Shown piece after piece: positions 17,169 to 23,865 of a stretch of DNA of 30,864 nucleotides (positions are counted from its first letter, which is position 1; every line of letters starts with the position of its first letter). The DNA is from a virus. The DNA lies in the IMG/VR virus record IMGVR_UViG_3300030106_000356, positions 2,705 through 33,568 of that record. One strand, written 5' to 3'. A program made the position numbers and the translations under genes. The notes beneath the pieces are model-generated. The model ran no database searches. It had not been told where the DNA came from and was given only the letters and a program-made list of their open reading frames with translations.

Positions 17169-17581
17169 TGGCATACTCAAATAAAGTTGTAGATAGATTT
17201 GAAGGAGTTTTAAATAACCCAGAAAAATATTCAGTGGGTAGATTTGATCCTAGAGATTTAGATGTGGGAACTGGTATGGTTGGTGCACCTGCATGTGGTG
17301 ATGTAATGAAGTTACAAATTAAATGTAAGTTGCAGGGCAACAGACATATCATTGATGATGTTAAGTTTAAAACTTATGGCTGTGGGTCAGCAATAGCATC
17401 AAGTACTATGTTTGTTGATATGTTAAAAGGAAAAACAATAGAAGAGGCTTGTCAAATAAAAGATAAAGACATAGCTGAAGCATTAGAGTTACCACCTATA
17501 AAATTACATTGTAGTGTGTTAGCAGAAGATAGTATAAAAAAAGCCATAAGTGATTGGCAAGATAAACAGAACGGAGAATAA
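17168..17581 (+). CDS. iscU: IscU-type iron-sulfur cluster assembly scaffold
   Basis: 137 aa, strikingly like bacterial IscU: MAYSNKVVDR, GMVGAPACGDVMKLQI, FKTYGCGSAIASS, DIAEALELPP and IKLHCSVLAEDSIK. The three cluster-binding cysteines (C43, C72, C115), the aspartate next to the first one (D45) and H114 before the last one are all present. So is the LPPIK loop, equivalent to LPPVK, which binds the HscA chaperone. IscU assembles Fe-S clusters with sulfur from IscS and passes them on through HscA/HscB. None of those partners is seen here, so it would have to use the host's. Compared with E. coli IscU there is an insertion of about 7 residues near positions 13-21. It sits in the late membrane/lysis cluster, coupled by TAATG to a membrane protein. 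An auxiliary metabolic gene taken from a bacterium is likely. Confidence 0.95.
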   Translation: MAYSNKVVDRFEGVLNNPEKYSVGRFDPRDLDVGTGMVGAPACGDVMKLQIKCKLQGNRHIIDDVKFKTYGCGSAIASSTMFVDMLKGKTIEEACQIKDKDIAEALELPPIKLHCSVLAEDSIKKAISDWQDKQNGE

Positions 17582-17582
17582 T

Positions 17583-17951
17583 ATGGATTGGTTACAAAAT
17601 AAAACAACACAGTTTATTGCATTGATGGGTATCATTGGAACTCTTGCAGGGTTTGGATATACTGGTGCAACCTATGTCAATAGGATAGAAAACTTAGAAA
17701 ACAAAGCTGAACAAGCTAAAGAAACTGATGATGGTTTAGGCGAAATTGAAAAAAGAATAGAAGCATTAGAAACTTCTGTGTCTTACATGAATAAGACAAT
17801 TGATGAGACTATTTTAATTAAGATTGATAATCAGTCTAACAAAGTCGAAGCTATCAAATCTGATATGTCAGGTATGAAAGCTGATATAGAAAGTGTTAAG
17901 ACTGATATCAAAATATTTAAAGAAGAAAATAAAAATCCTTTAGCAGGATAG
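17583..17951 (+). CDS. Membrane-anchored coiled-coil protein (possible i-spanin-like)
   Basis: 122 aa from the ATG at 17583, which has GGAG 6 nt upstream (17573-17576); an in-frame ATG at 17550 would overlap IscU by 32 nt. Residues about 8-32 are one membrane span (TQFIALMGIIGTLAGFGYTG). The rest is a long coiled coil (RIENLENKAEQAKE, IEKRIEALETSVSYM, MKADIESVKTDIKIFKEE). N-terminal span plus periplasmic-type coiled coil is the layout of inner-membrane spanins, but no lipoprotein partner is evident. It is the last + strand gene; its TAG abuts the stop of the convergent gene. Confidence 0.6.
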   Translation: MDWLQNKTTQFIALMGIIGTLAGFGYTGATYVNRIENLENKAEQAKETDDGLGEIEKRIEALETSVSYMNKTIDETILIKIDNQSNKVEAIKSDMSGMKADIESVKTDIKIFKEENKNPLAG

Positions 17952-18170
17952 TTACTTTAAAACATTTAACTCTCTTTGAAAAAAGTTATGTAGGTCTCCC
18001 ATTTTATGCTTACCATTCCGGAGGATAGTTTTGATAATGTCTCTCTCATCAAGAGGGAATATCTCATCAACCATATCCTCTGGTAGCATACTAAACTCTG
18101 TAACTATATCATTGTTACGTGTAAGAAGCACTTTAAAACTTACTAAGTTTGCTTCATTTTTATTAACCAT
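17952..18170 (-). CDS. Small hypothetical protein after nrdB
   Basis: 72 aa, soluble, mixed charge (MVNKNEANLVSFKVLLTR, then EDMVDEIFPLDERDIIKT, KMGDLHNFFQREL). It overlaps the end of nrdB by 8 nt and is the last gene of the leftward arm; its TAA (17954-17952) touches the opposing TAG at 17949-17951. No motif recognised. It may be a small regulator or accessory protein of the nucleotide genes, but nothing proves it. Confidence 0.55.
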   Translation of the reverse strand: MVNKNEANLVSFKVLLTRNNDIVTEFSMLPEDMVDEIFPLDERDIIKTILRNGKHKMGDLHNFFQRELNVLK

Positions 18171-19146
18171 TATTAGGCTCCAATTGTGAAAAAGTTATTT
18201 TATCTTGTCTACCTCTTAGCCCAGCCTTCATGTAAGAAGTTGCTCGACCCTCAAAAAAGTTCTGATGTTCTACCCCCATTACTTCGTCTAGCCATTCTAA
18301 AGGATTCTCACGTTGGTCAAAATTGGTCTTGAGACCAAGCTGTAATAATCTTCTATCAGCTATGTATCTATTGTAAGCGTACATATCTTTCTTGGTAAGA
18401 CCTTCAAGGTCTCCCATATCAAACACTAAGTCTAGGAACTTGTCTTCTAGTTCTACCATCTGTCTACAGATTTCATATATTTCTTTTTTGAAATCATCTG
18501 TCCATATCTCTATGTTCTCTTGGATAAACTCTCTGAATAATTTAGTCATAGCTTCAACGTGCATAGATTCATCACGTATAGAGTAAGTAACTATCTGTCC
18601 CATACCTTTCATTTTACCAAACCTTGGAAAGTTTAACAAGATTGCAAAGCTACTAAACAACTGTAGTCCTTCAGTAAAGGCTGAGTAAACTGCTAAAGTT
18701 TTAGCAATACTTTTTTTATCTTTCTTTACAGTCTTAATATTGTGAACATAATCATGTTTGTCTGACATTTCTTCATACTCTGCAAAAGCTTTGTACTCTA
18801 TCTCAGGCATACCAACTGTATCAAGTAGTAAACTATAGGCATGTTGATGTATTGACTCCATGTTTGCAAACGAACCCATCATCATACGTGCTTCAGGTTT
18901 TCTAAAGATACGCATGTATCTATCAACATACCCTGCACCAACATCTACATCAGACTGAGTAAACAGTCTAAAGATTTGAGTAAGTAAATTCTTCTCTTTA
19001 TCAGATAGCTCTTGCCAATCTTTTACATCTGTGTGTAATGGTACTGACTCTGGCATCCAATGCATTTGGTTTTGTAAGACATAGTAGTCAAACATCCAAG
19101 GATTGTCGAATGGTTTGTAATAATCTCTTGTATCTAATAAGCTCAT
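18163..19146 (-). CDS. nrdB: Class I ribonucleotide reductase small (beta) subunit
   Basis: 327 aa. All metal ligands of the diiron beta subunit are present: D66 (TQSD), E97 and H100 (NMESIHQHAY), E159 (AFTEG), E193 and H196 (RDESMH). A tyrosine (Y104) sits four residues after the first histidine, as for E. coli Y122, which carries the radical. The spacing D66 to E97 (31 residues) equals E. coli D84 to E115. The protein generates the radical that NrdA uses to reduce ribonucleotides, supplying dNTPs for phage replication. The start overlaps the stop of the 59-aa gene by 4 nt (ATGA). It is separated from nrdA by three small or accessory genes. Length is slightly under E. coli NrdB (about 375 aa), as is common in phages. 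Confidence 0.95.
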   Translation of the reverse strand: MSLLDTRDYYKPFDNPWMFDYYVLQNQMHWMPESVPLHTDVKDWQELSDKEKNLLTQIFRLFTQSDVDVGAGYVDRYMRIFRKPEARMMMGSFANMESIHQHAYSLLLDTVGMPEIEYKAFAEYEEMSDKHDYVHNIKTVKKDKKSIAKTLAVYSAFTEGLQLFSSFAILLNFPRFGKMKGMGQIVTYSIRDESMHVEAMTKLFREFIQENIEIWTDDFKKEIYEICRQMVELEDKFLDLVFDMGDLEGLTKKDMYAYNRYIADRRLLQLGLKTNFDQRENPLEWLDEVMGVEHQNFFEGRATSYMKAGLRGRQDKITFSQLEPNNG

Positions 19147-19322
19147 GTTTTTTCCTTGTTAAATTTTTTAACTAAATATTTTAAATTATTGATTACATAT
19201 CCTGCGTAATCATCCGTTTTTGAGAATATACTTTTAGATTCGTCACAATAATCTAACCACATTCTAATTGTAAATCCTGAAAATTCAGGTTTAAATATAT
19301 GTTGAAATTCTGATTGTTTCAT
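19143..19322 (-). CDS. 59-aa hypothetical protein between oxygenase and nrdB
   Basis: A short open frame of 59 codons fills the space between the oxygenase and nrdB. It starts with ATG at 19322, preceded by a good ribosome site (AGGAG, 19328-19332) that overlaps the oxygenase stop. It ends with TGA sharing ATGA with the nrdB start. The product begins MKQSEFQHIFKPEFSGF, contains RMWLDYCDESKS and ends in a basic helix (LKYLVKKFNKEKT). Signal, coupling and gap-filling make it a convincing gene. It is too short for a family call; glutaredoxin or thioredoxin motifs are absent. Confidence 0.75.
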   Translation of the reverse strand: MKQSEFQHIFKPEFSGFTIRMWLDYCDESKSIFSKTDDYAGYVINNLKYLVKKFNKEKT

Positions 19323-19329
19323 ATTACTC

Positions 19330-19908
19330 CTATCGAAATGGTTTTATATCTTGTATCCATGTAACTAAAGACCATCGTTCTCCTTTAGTAACTGGGGTTA
19401 TTTTATGTAACACATAACTGGGAAACATTGTCATATCCCCAACTTCCATATGTATTGGTCTGTCTGCTCCTTGTTTTAACACAAGGTCTCCACCTTCACA
19501 ATCATTTGATAACAATATAGATACAGATATTTTTCTATTTGCATAAATACCATTTCCGATATCTGTATGCCAATCATAATGATGTCCTTTTTTGTAATGT
19601 AGTAATTGTAAATTATCAAAGATTCCAGCTATATCAAAATTAAAATGACTAATGTTACATTCTTTAACAGCATCAAAAATTATTTCATACAGATAATTAT
19701 ATTCAGAGGAAGCTGGTATAGGATATACATCTACTTCTCGCACAGAGTTAACTTTTGTTGACTTATTAGTATTACTATGTACTTTACCTGTCCACTTTTC
19801 AATATCATTAGCTATACTTTTAATTTGTGTGCATTCTGTTTGTGTTAAAAAATTATTTACATTAACAAAAGGTGAGGGTTTTTTATTTACTGGTTTTTCT
19901 ATGTACAT
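19330..19908 (-). CDS. 2-oxoglutarate/Fe(II)-dependent oxygenase (prolyl-4-hydroxylase-like)
   Basis: 192 aa. The double-stranded beta-helix motif is complete: H114 and D116 (YDWHTD), distal H168 (PSYVLHKITP), and R178 (KGERWSLVTW) that would bind 2-oxoglutarate. Strands such as ISVSILLSND and GGDLVL surround it. The overall pattern matches the prolyl hydroxylase / PKHD-type family found in many marine phages. It would use O2, Fe(II) and 2-oxoglutarate to hydroxylate a protein or other substrate; the substrate is unknown. It lies between nrdA and nrdB, overlaps the Zn-ribbon gene by 10 nt and has AAAGGA before the start. Confident for fold and cofactor use, not for role. Confidence 0.88.
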   Translation of the reverse strand: MYIEKPVNKKPSPFVNVNNFLTQTECTQIKSIANDIEKWTGKVHSNTNKSTKVNSVREVDVYPIPASSEYNYLYEIIFDAVKECNISHFNFDIAGIFDNLQLLHYKKGHHYDWHTDIGNGIYANRKISVSILLSNDCEGGDLVLKQGADRPIHMEVGDMTMFPSYVLHKITPVTKGERWSLVTWIQDIKPFR

Positions 19909-20054
19909 TTTTTTTCCTTTGGTAAATATACCATAACGAATGAGTCACATTTAGGACAACTTAAATTAGTTTCTATCATATAATCTTCATCTTCCTCTTC
20001 AATATCATGGTCTCCACCCCATATTAATTTTGTTCCACAATGCCAACAATTCAT
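19899..20054 (-). CDS. Small zinc-ribbon protein
   Basis: 51 aa from ATG at 20054, preceded by GAGGGA (20058-20063) inside the end of nrdA; an upstream in-frame ATG at 20084 would overlap nrdA by 29 nt. Two CxxC knuckles (MNCWHCGTKLIWGGDHD and LSCPKCDSF) are separated by an acidic stretch, a zinc-ribbon pattern. I recall similar MNCWHC...WGGDHD proteins across marine phages. A DNA- or RNA-binding or protein-docking role is possible. It follows nrdA by 1 nt and overlaps the oxygenase start by 10 nt. Confidence 0.75.
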   Translation of the reverse strand: MNCWHCGTKLIWGGDHDIEEEDEDYMIETNLSCPKCDSFVMVYLPKEKKCT

Positions 20055-20055
20055 A

Positions 20056-21951
20056 TTATCCCTCACATGCGATACATTCAGCATCGTCTAATTTTATACG
20101 TTGTACTTTAATATTTACATTCTCTGCATTACGAGCAGCATTAGTTCTAAAGTAATATAAAGATTTAAGTTTGTTCATACCATACCAGTGTACATCATTA
20201 ACATATTGCATATACTCATCGTGTACTTCCTGTGGCTCAGTAGCTTTTGGAAGTGTAAAGAATAAATTGACTGACTGTGCTTGGCAAATAAACTCTTGTC
20301 GTTTAGATGCATGTTCAATAATCCATATCTGATCTATTTCATTAGCAGTTTTAAACACTTCTTTTTCTTCATCAGTTAGTATATCAAGGTGTTGAACAGA
20401 GCCTTCATTACCTGCTATATCTTTCCATACTGCATTTAATTCTTCTTTTTTTAATCCTTTATCTTTTAATACTTCTTCTAAGTATTTATTTTTTACTTGG
20501 AATGAGCCTGATAAAGTTTTGTGCGTATAAACATTAGCCCTATATGGCTCAATCGAAGGAGATGTTCCACCACATATGATACTAGAAGAAGCATTAGGTG
20601 CAACAGCGAGAAGATGAGCATTACGTTTGCCACTACCACTGATATCAGGTGACTCACCACGTTCATCAGCAAGTCGTTCAGTTGCTCTAACTGAATGTTT
20701 CTTAATGTGTTTAAACGCTTTGTAATTGAATCCCGTAGCAAATATACCTTCGAAAGGAATATTGTTTGCCTGTAAGTACGAATGAAAGCCCATTGCTCCG
20801 AGACCCAACGACCTTTCTCGGTAAGCTGAGTACGCAGATTTAGTAAAGCCTTCTTTACCGGGCTTGATATGTTTTTGAAATCTTTTAAAGTTTGCATTAT
20901 ACTCTCCTAAGTTATTTGTGTCAACAGCGTTATCAATATAATGTTGAAGAACGTTGTCAAGCATAGTAATTAAATCATCAATAAAGAGAGGATTTTCACT
21001 CCACTCATCAAAGTATTCTAAGTTTACTGAAGACAAACAACACACTGCTGTTCGTTCTTCGTTAGTAGGTAAAGTAATCTCAGAACAAAGATTGCTCTGT
21101 TTGATTTCTAATCCTAAATCTTTTTGTTCTTTAGATAACGCTTCGTTACATGTATCTATATTAATCATGTATGGCTCACCTGTTTCAGCTCTTGCGTTTA
21201 TTATTTGCCACCATAAATCTCTAGCATTAACAATCTTAGTAGGCTCATTAGTCTTAGGGTCAATCAATCTAAAGTCTGCATCTTCTTCAACAGCTTTTAA
21301 AAACTCATTGGTAATATTAATACCGTTATGAAGATTAAGATTCTTACGATTTATATCACCACCAGATTCTTTACGCATGTTAATAAACTCTTCAATCTCA
21401 GGATGAGATATGTCCATATATGCAGCGTAAGAGCCACGTCTAGTGGTACCTTGATTAAAGGCTAACATCTGTGAATCAACTACATGGATGAAAGGAATTG
21501 AACCAGTAGACTTACTACCGTGAGTAGTAGAAATACCGTTACTCCTAATATCTCCCCAATATCCACCAATACCTCCACCTGAACTAGCCAACCAAATATT
21601 CTCGTCATAATGATCTGATAAACCACTGCGACTATCAGGTACATAATTGAGAAAACAGCTAATAGGAAGACCACGACTTGTTCCCCCGTTACTAAGTATA
21701 GGAGTGCTAAACATGAACCAACAATTGGAACTGTAGTGATAAAGCCTCTGAGCCAATTCAAAATCCGTGTGCCCTTTGTAGGTCGCCCCGAAGACCGAGG
21801 CACGGGCAAATGCTTCTTGTGCATGTGTTTCATTCTCCCATAAATATCTGTCTTGTAATGTGTCAAGACTAAATTTGTCTAATAGTTTTTCATTACTATA
21901 ATTAATTTTAATACCTAAGTATTCTTTTATTCCTACTTTATCTTCAACCAT
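20056..21951 (-). CDS. nrdA: Class I ribonucleotide reductase large (alpha) subunit
   Basis: 631 aa from ATG at 21951, which has AAGGAA upstream; an in-frame ATG at 21978 would overlap the previous gene by 35 nt. The N-terminal ATP-cone regulatory domain of E. coli NrdA is missing. Catalytic elements are present: a cysteine in LPISCFL, the active-site N-x-C-x-E (SNLCSE), the partner cysteine in AVCCLSS, the radical-path tyrosine pair in LKSLYYFRT, and a C-terminal redox pair in ECIACEG. It reduces ribonucleoside diphosphates using the radical from NrdB and electrons from thioredoxin or glutaredoxin, probably from the host. The short N-terminus suggests loss of dATP activity control, as in many phage enzymes. 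Confidence 0.95.
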   Translation of the reverse strand: MVEDKVGIKEYLGIKINYSNEKLLDKFSLDTLQDRYLWENETHAQEAFARASVFGATYKGHTDFELAQRLYHYSSNCWFMFSTPILSNGGTSRGLPISCFLNYVPDSRSGLSDHYDENIWLASSGGGIGGYWGDIRSNGISTTHGSKSTGSIPFIHVVDSQMLAFNQGTTRRGSYAAYMDISHPEIEEFINMRKESGGDINRKNLNLHNGINITNEFLKAVEEDADFRLIDPKTNEPTKIVNARDLWWQIINARAETGEPYMINIDTCNEALSKEQKDLGLEIKQSNLCSEITLPTNEERTAVCCLSSVNLEYFDEWSENPLFIDDLITMLDNVLQHYIDNAVDTNNLGEYNANFKRFQKHIKPGKEGFTKSAYSAYRERSLGLGAMGFHSYLQANNIPFEGIFATGFNYKAFKHIKKHSVRATERLADERGESPDISGSGKRNAHLLAVAPNASSSIICGGTSPSIEPYRANVYTHKTLSGSFQVKNKYLEEVLKDKGLKKEELNAVWKDIAGNEGSVQHLDILTDEEKEVFKTANEIDQIWIIEHASKRQEFICQAQSVNLFFTLPKATEPQEVHDEYMQYVNDVHWYGMNKLKSLYYFRTNAARNAENVNIKVQRIKLDDAECIACEG

Positions 21952-22219
21952 TGTTAAATTCCTTATCATGTATATCAAGCATAATTATACCATAATGTAA
22001 TAATTTAAGCAAGTCTTTTTTATTTTTTCCATTTTTATTTCCATAACGTTTAGCATATTTTAAAATATTACCCATACAAAAACCTTCGCCATGTCCGGAA
22101 TCAATGATAACATCAGTGGCTTGATACTTGTCTGAAGCATAATGCTCACCATATGTCTCATCAATATATTCTTTTAATTCAATTATATTTCTTCGTTCTT
22201 GAAATTTATATTCAATCAT
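21944..22219 (-). CDS. DUF3310 / SaV-like small protein
   Basis: 91 aa. The core GFCMGNILKYAKRYGNKNGKN followed by KKDLLKLLHYGIIMLD matches the FCxGNxxKYxxRxGxK...DLxKxxxYL pattern of the DUF3310 (SaV-like) family, which also occurs in the T7 gp1.7 nucleotide kinase. Here the protein is short and stands alone, so kinase activity is not implied; a role in nucleotide metabolism fits its place just before nrdA. There is a GGAG ribosome site, an 8-nt overlap with the upstream gene and an 8-nt overlap with the nrdA start. Family call moderate. Confidence 0.6.
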   Translation of the reverse strand: MIEYKFQERRNIIELKEYIDETYGEHYASDKYQATDVIIDSGHGEGFCMGNILKYAKRYGNKNGKNKKDLLKLLHYGIIMLDIHDKEFNNG

Positions 22220-22460
22220 TTATAGTCTCCAACGTTATGTTAGGATTACGTTTTACTTTTTTGTAAAACCATTTTAAAGTATAAGCACTCATTCTAAATT
22301 GACCACCTGCAAAAATATGTGTTTGCGTAGGTAAGAACTCATCTAGGTTTTGTCTCTTGATTCTGTTGGGGTCTTCCCCATCAGGAACCATAGTTCTAAT
22401 CCATTCAATGAGCAAGTCTTCAGCTTTTCTTCTTAAGTTCTTTGATCTTTTACCACTCAT
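22212..22460 (-). CDS. Conserved small phage protein, function unknown
   Basis: 82 aa. A basic N-terminal helix (MSGKRSKNLRRKAEDLLIEW) is followed by DEFLPTQTHIFAGGQFRMSA and a basic C-terminal helix (YTLKWFYKKVKRNPN). I recall proteins of this shape (MSGKR...LRRKA..., THxxAG) next to nucleotide or exonuclease genes in marine phages, without known function. It overlaps the exonuclease gene upstream by 4 nt and the DUF3310 gene downstream by 8 nt. The positive charge suggests nucleic-acid contact; that is inference. Confidence 0.6.
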   Translation of the reverse strand: MSGKRSKNLRRKAEDLLIEWIRTMVPDGEDPNRIKRQNLDEFLPTQTHIFAGGQFRMSAYTLKWFYKKVKRNPNITLETIND

Positions 22461-23329
22461 GTTTGAGTTACCTCTATTACTTTAGGTGGTTTAGGAGTTT
22501 GAGTTAAGTATTTTAATCCATTCGAGTACTTAAATACTCTTAATCCCTTACCTTCATTGGCATCTTTATGACATTCAAACTTATGTCTACAATATACACA
22601 CTCTCTAGGTAGCTGCATATTACCAGACTTACCATCGGGAACTGGGTTGTAGCACAGATCAGGTGGTGTTGCTAACTTAACAGCTTTCTTTATGTCTGTT
22701 ATTTTTTTCTTTATGTTAGGCTTATCAAAATTATCTGGTCTGTATAAAGCTAACTCTCCTGACTCTTTATTAAGGGCTAAGAAACCTCCTTTGTTAGTAC
22801 CTTCGGCTGCTTCATATCCAGCAAGTTGAGCCATATACCCAAACAGATCATTCTCAGCTAGTGTACCATCTTTAAATTTCTTAAAAGCATAACCAGAAGC
22901 TGTCTTAATATCAACAACCTCACCATCAATAACACAGTCCATATGTCCTTTGATACCAGATACCTTTACTTCTTTTTGTTCGCTAGTAACTTTATGTCCA
23001 GATAGTTTAATAAGAAATAAAACTATCTCTTCAAGTAAATGTCCATACAAAAATTTAATAAACAAAGAAGGTGGCATCTTCTCAGCAGTGTCTTCCGACT
23101 TCATATCAAACCAAAGTTGACGTGACTTTCTACCTATGTTAGACATACGTAAAGTAGCTTTACCTCTTGGTTCAGGATGAGACCACTTGTAAAGTATATC
23201 TTTCATCGACTCACCGAACTGATCTATAGTCTCTGGGTCTAGGTCAATATGCTTACCATCAGCAAGTACACTTATCTTATTATATATATCTGAGACCAAT
23301 GTGTCAAGAGTTTTTTTAGATTTAGTCAT
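22457..23329 (-). CDS. RecB/Cas4-like PD-(D/E)XK exonuclease with cysteine cluster
   Basis: 290 aa. The nuclease motifs are in order: E100/E101 (GHLLEE), D131 (GHMDCVID), D140-x-K142 (VVDIKTAS) and the QxxxY element (Q168-Y172, AQLAGY). Near the C-terminus, C244, C247 and C253 (ECVYCRHKFEC) form the C-x2-C-x5-C pattern of Cas4/AddB-type Fe-S nucleases; C226 is nearby. The usual first cluster cysteine before the nuclease core is absent (SNIGRKSRQLWF). It probably degrades host DNA or processes recombination ends, the role T7 gives to gp6. Starts 2 nt after the GIY-YIG gene. Nuclease fold is solid; the Fe-S cluster is a possibility. Confidence 0.83.
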   Translation of the reverse strand: MTKSKKTLDTLVSDIYNKISVLADGKHIDLDPETIDQFGESMKDILYKWSHPEPRGKATLRMSNIGRKSRQLWFDMKSEDTAEKMPPSLFIKFLYGHLLEEIVLFLIKLSGHKVTSEQKEVKVSGIKGHMDCVIDGEVVDIKTASGYAFKKFKDGTLAENDLFGYMAQLAGYEAAEGTNKGGFLALNKESGELALYRPDNFDKPNIKKKITDIKKAVKLATPPDLCYNPVPDGKSGNMQLPRECVYCRHKFECHKDANEGKGLRVFKYSNGLKYLTQTPKPPKVIEVTQT

Positions 23330-23331
23330 GT

Positions 23332-23865
23332 TTAAACAATCTCCATGTTTTTTATTATATCTTTAGCTATTTTTAAGTCTAACTTAAACCATTCACCTTT
23401 ACGTGTTTTAGCTTTTTTTCCGCATAAAGTATGAGCTGTTATTTCCGCAGTACGTCTATCATTAAAATGTTTTTTAAACTTTAATTTAAAATCTCTTAAT
23501 GGACTAGACGTTTGATATCCATTACATCTATCATCAGAATCAATTGCCATGCCAATTTTTATCCATCCTTTCCAAGCAGGGTTAGTTATAATATATACTT
23601 CTCCTTCCGTAGATGTTTCGTAATTCTGTAAAGAACTAAACGCAGCATCATCAAAACTTTTATATCTTCCTGCTTTATATAATGGATGAGATTGTGGTAT
23701 GTATTTACTATTAACAAACATTCTTCTCTCATTTTTTCCTACATGAGAGGACACTCTACGTCTTCCATCTGCTTGACCTACGTACCACCACTCACCATCT
23801 TCAAATCTTTTATTTGCTACTTTAGTGTGTTTCACTCCAATTACTCCCTGCTTTGTATTCGCCAT
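23332..23865 (-). CDS. GIY-YIG nuclease-like protein (T5orf172/MUG113 type)
   Basis: 177 aa from ATG at 23865; a GTG at 23835 has AGGGAG at good spacing and would cut the overlap with the polymerase gene from 44 to 14 nt, so the start is uncertain. Residues about 88-165 form the domain: GEVYIITN, KIGMA, the arginine R113 (DDRCNGYQT), E141 (RRTAEITAH) and GEWFKL. The N-terminal half (WWYVGQADGRRRVSSHVG, MFVNSKYIPQSHPL) is basic and could bind DNA. It could be a free-standing homing-type endonuclease or a phage DNA-processing enzyme. Its insertion between polymerase and exonuclease genes would suit a mobile gene, but no proof is seen. Confidence 0.72.
   Translation of the reverse strand: MANTKQGVIGVKHTKVANKRFEDGEWWYVGQADGRRRVSSHVGKNERRMFVNSKYIPQSHPLYKAGRYKSFDDAAFSSLQNYETSTEGEVYIITNPAWKGWIKIGMAIDSDDRCNGYQTSSPLRDFKLKFKKHFNDRRTAEITAHTLCGKKAKTRKGEWFKLDLKIAKDIIKNMEIV

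Noticed and set aside
20493-20897. 134-codon frame on the same strand inside nrdA, and similar frames at 21480-21866 and 20954-21331
   Set aside because: All lie within the conserved catalytic region of nrdA in other frames and lack any recognisable protein pattern.
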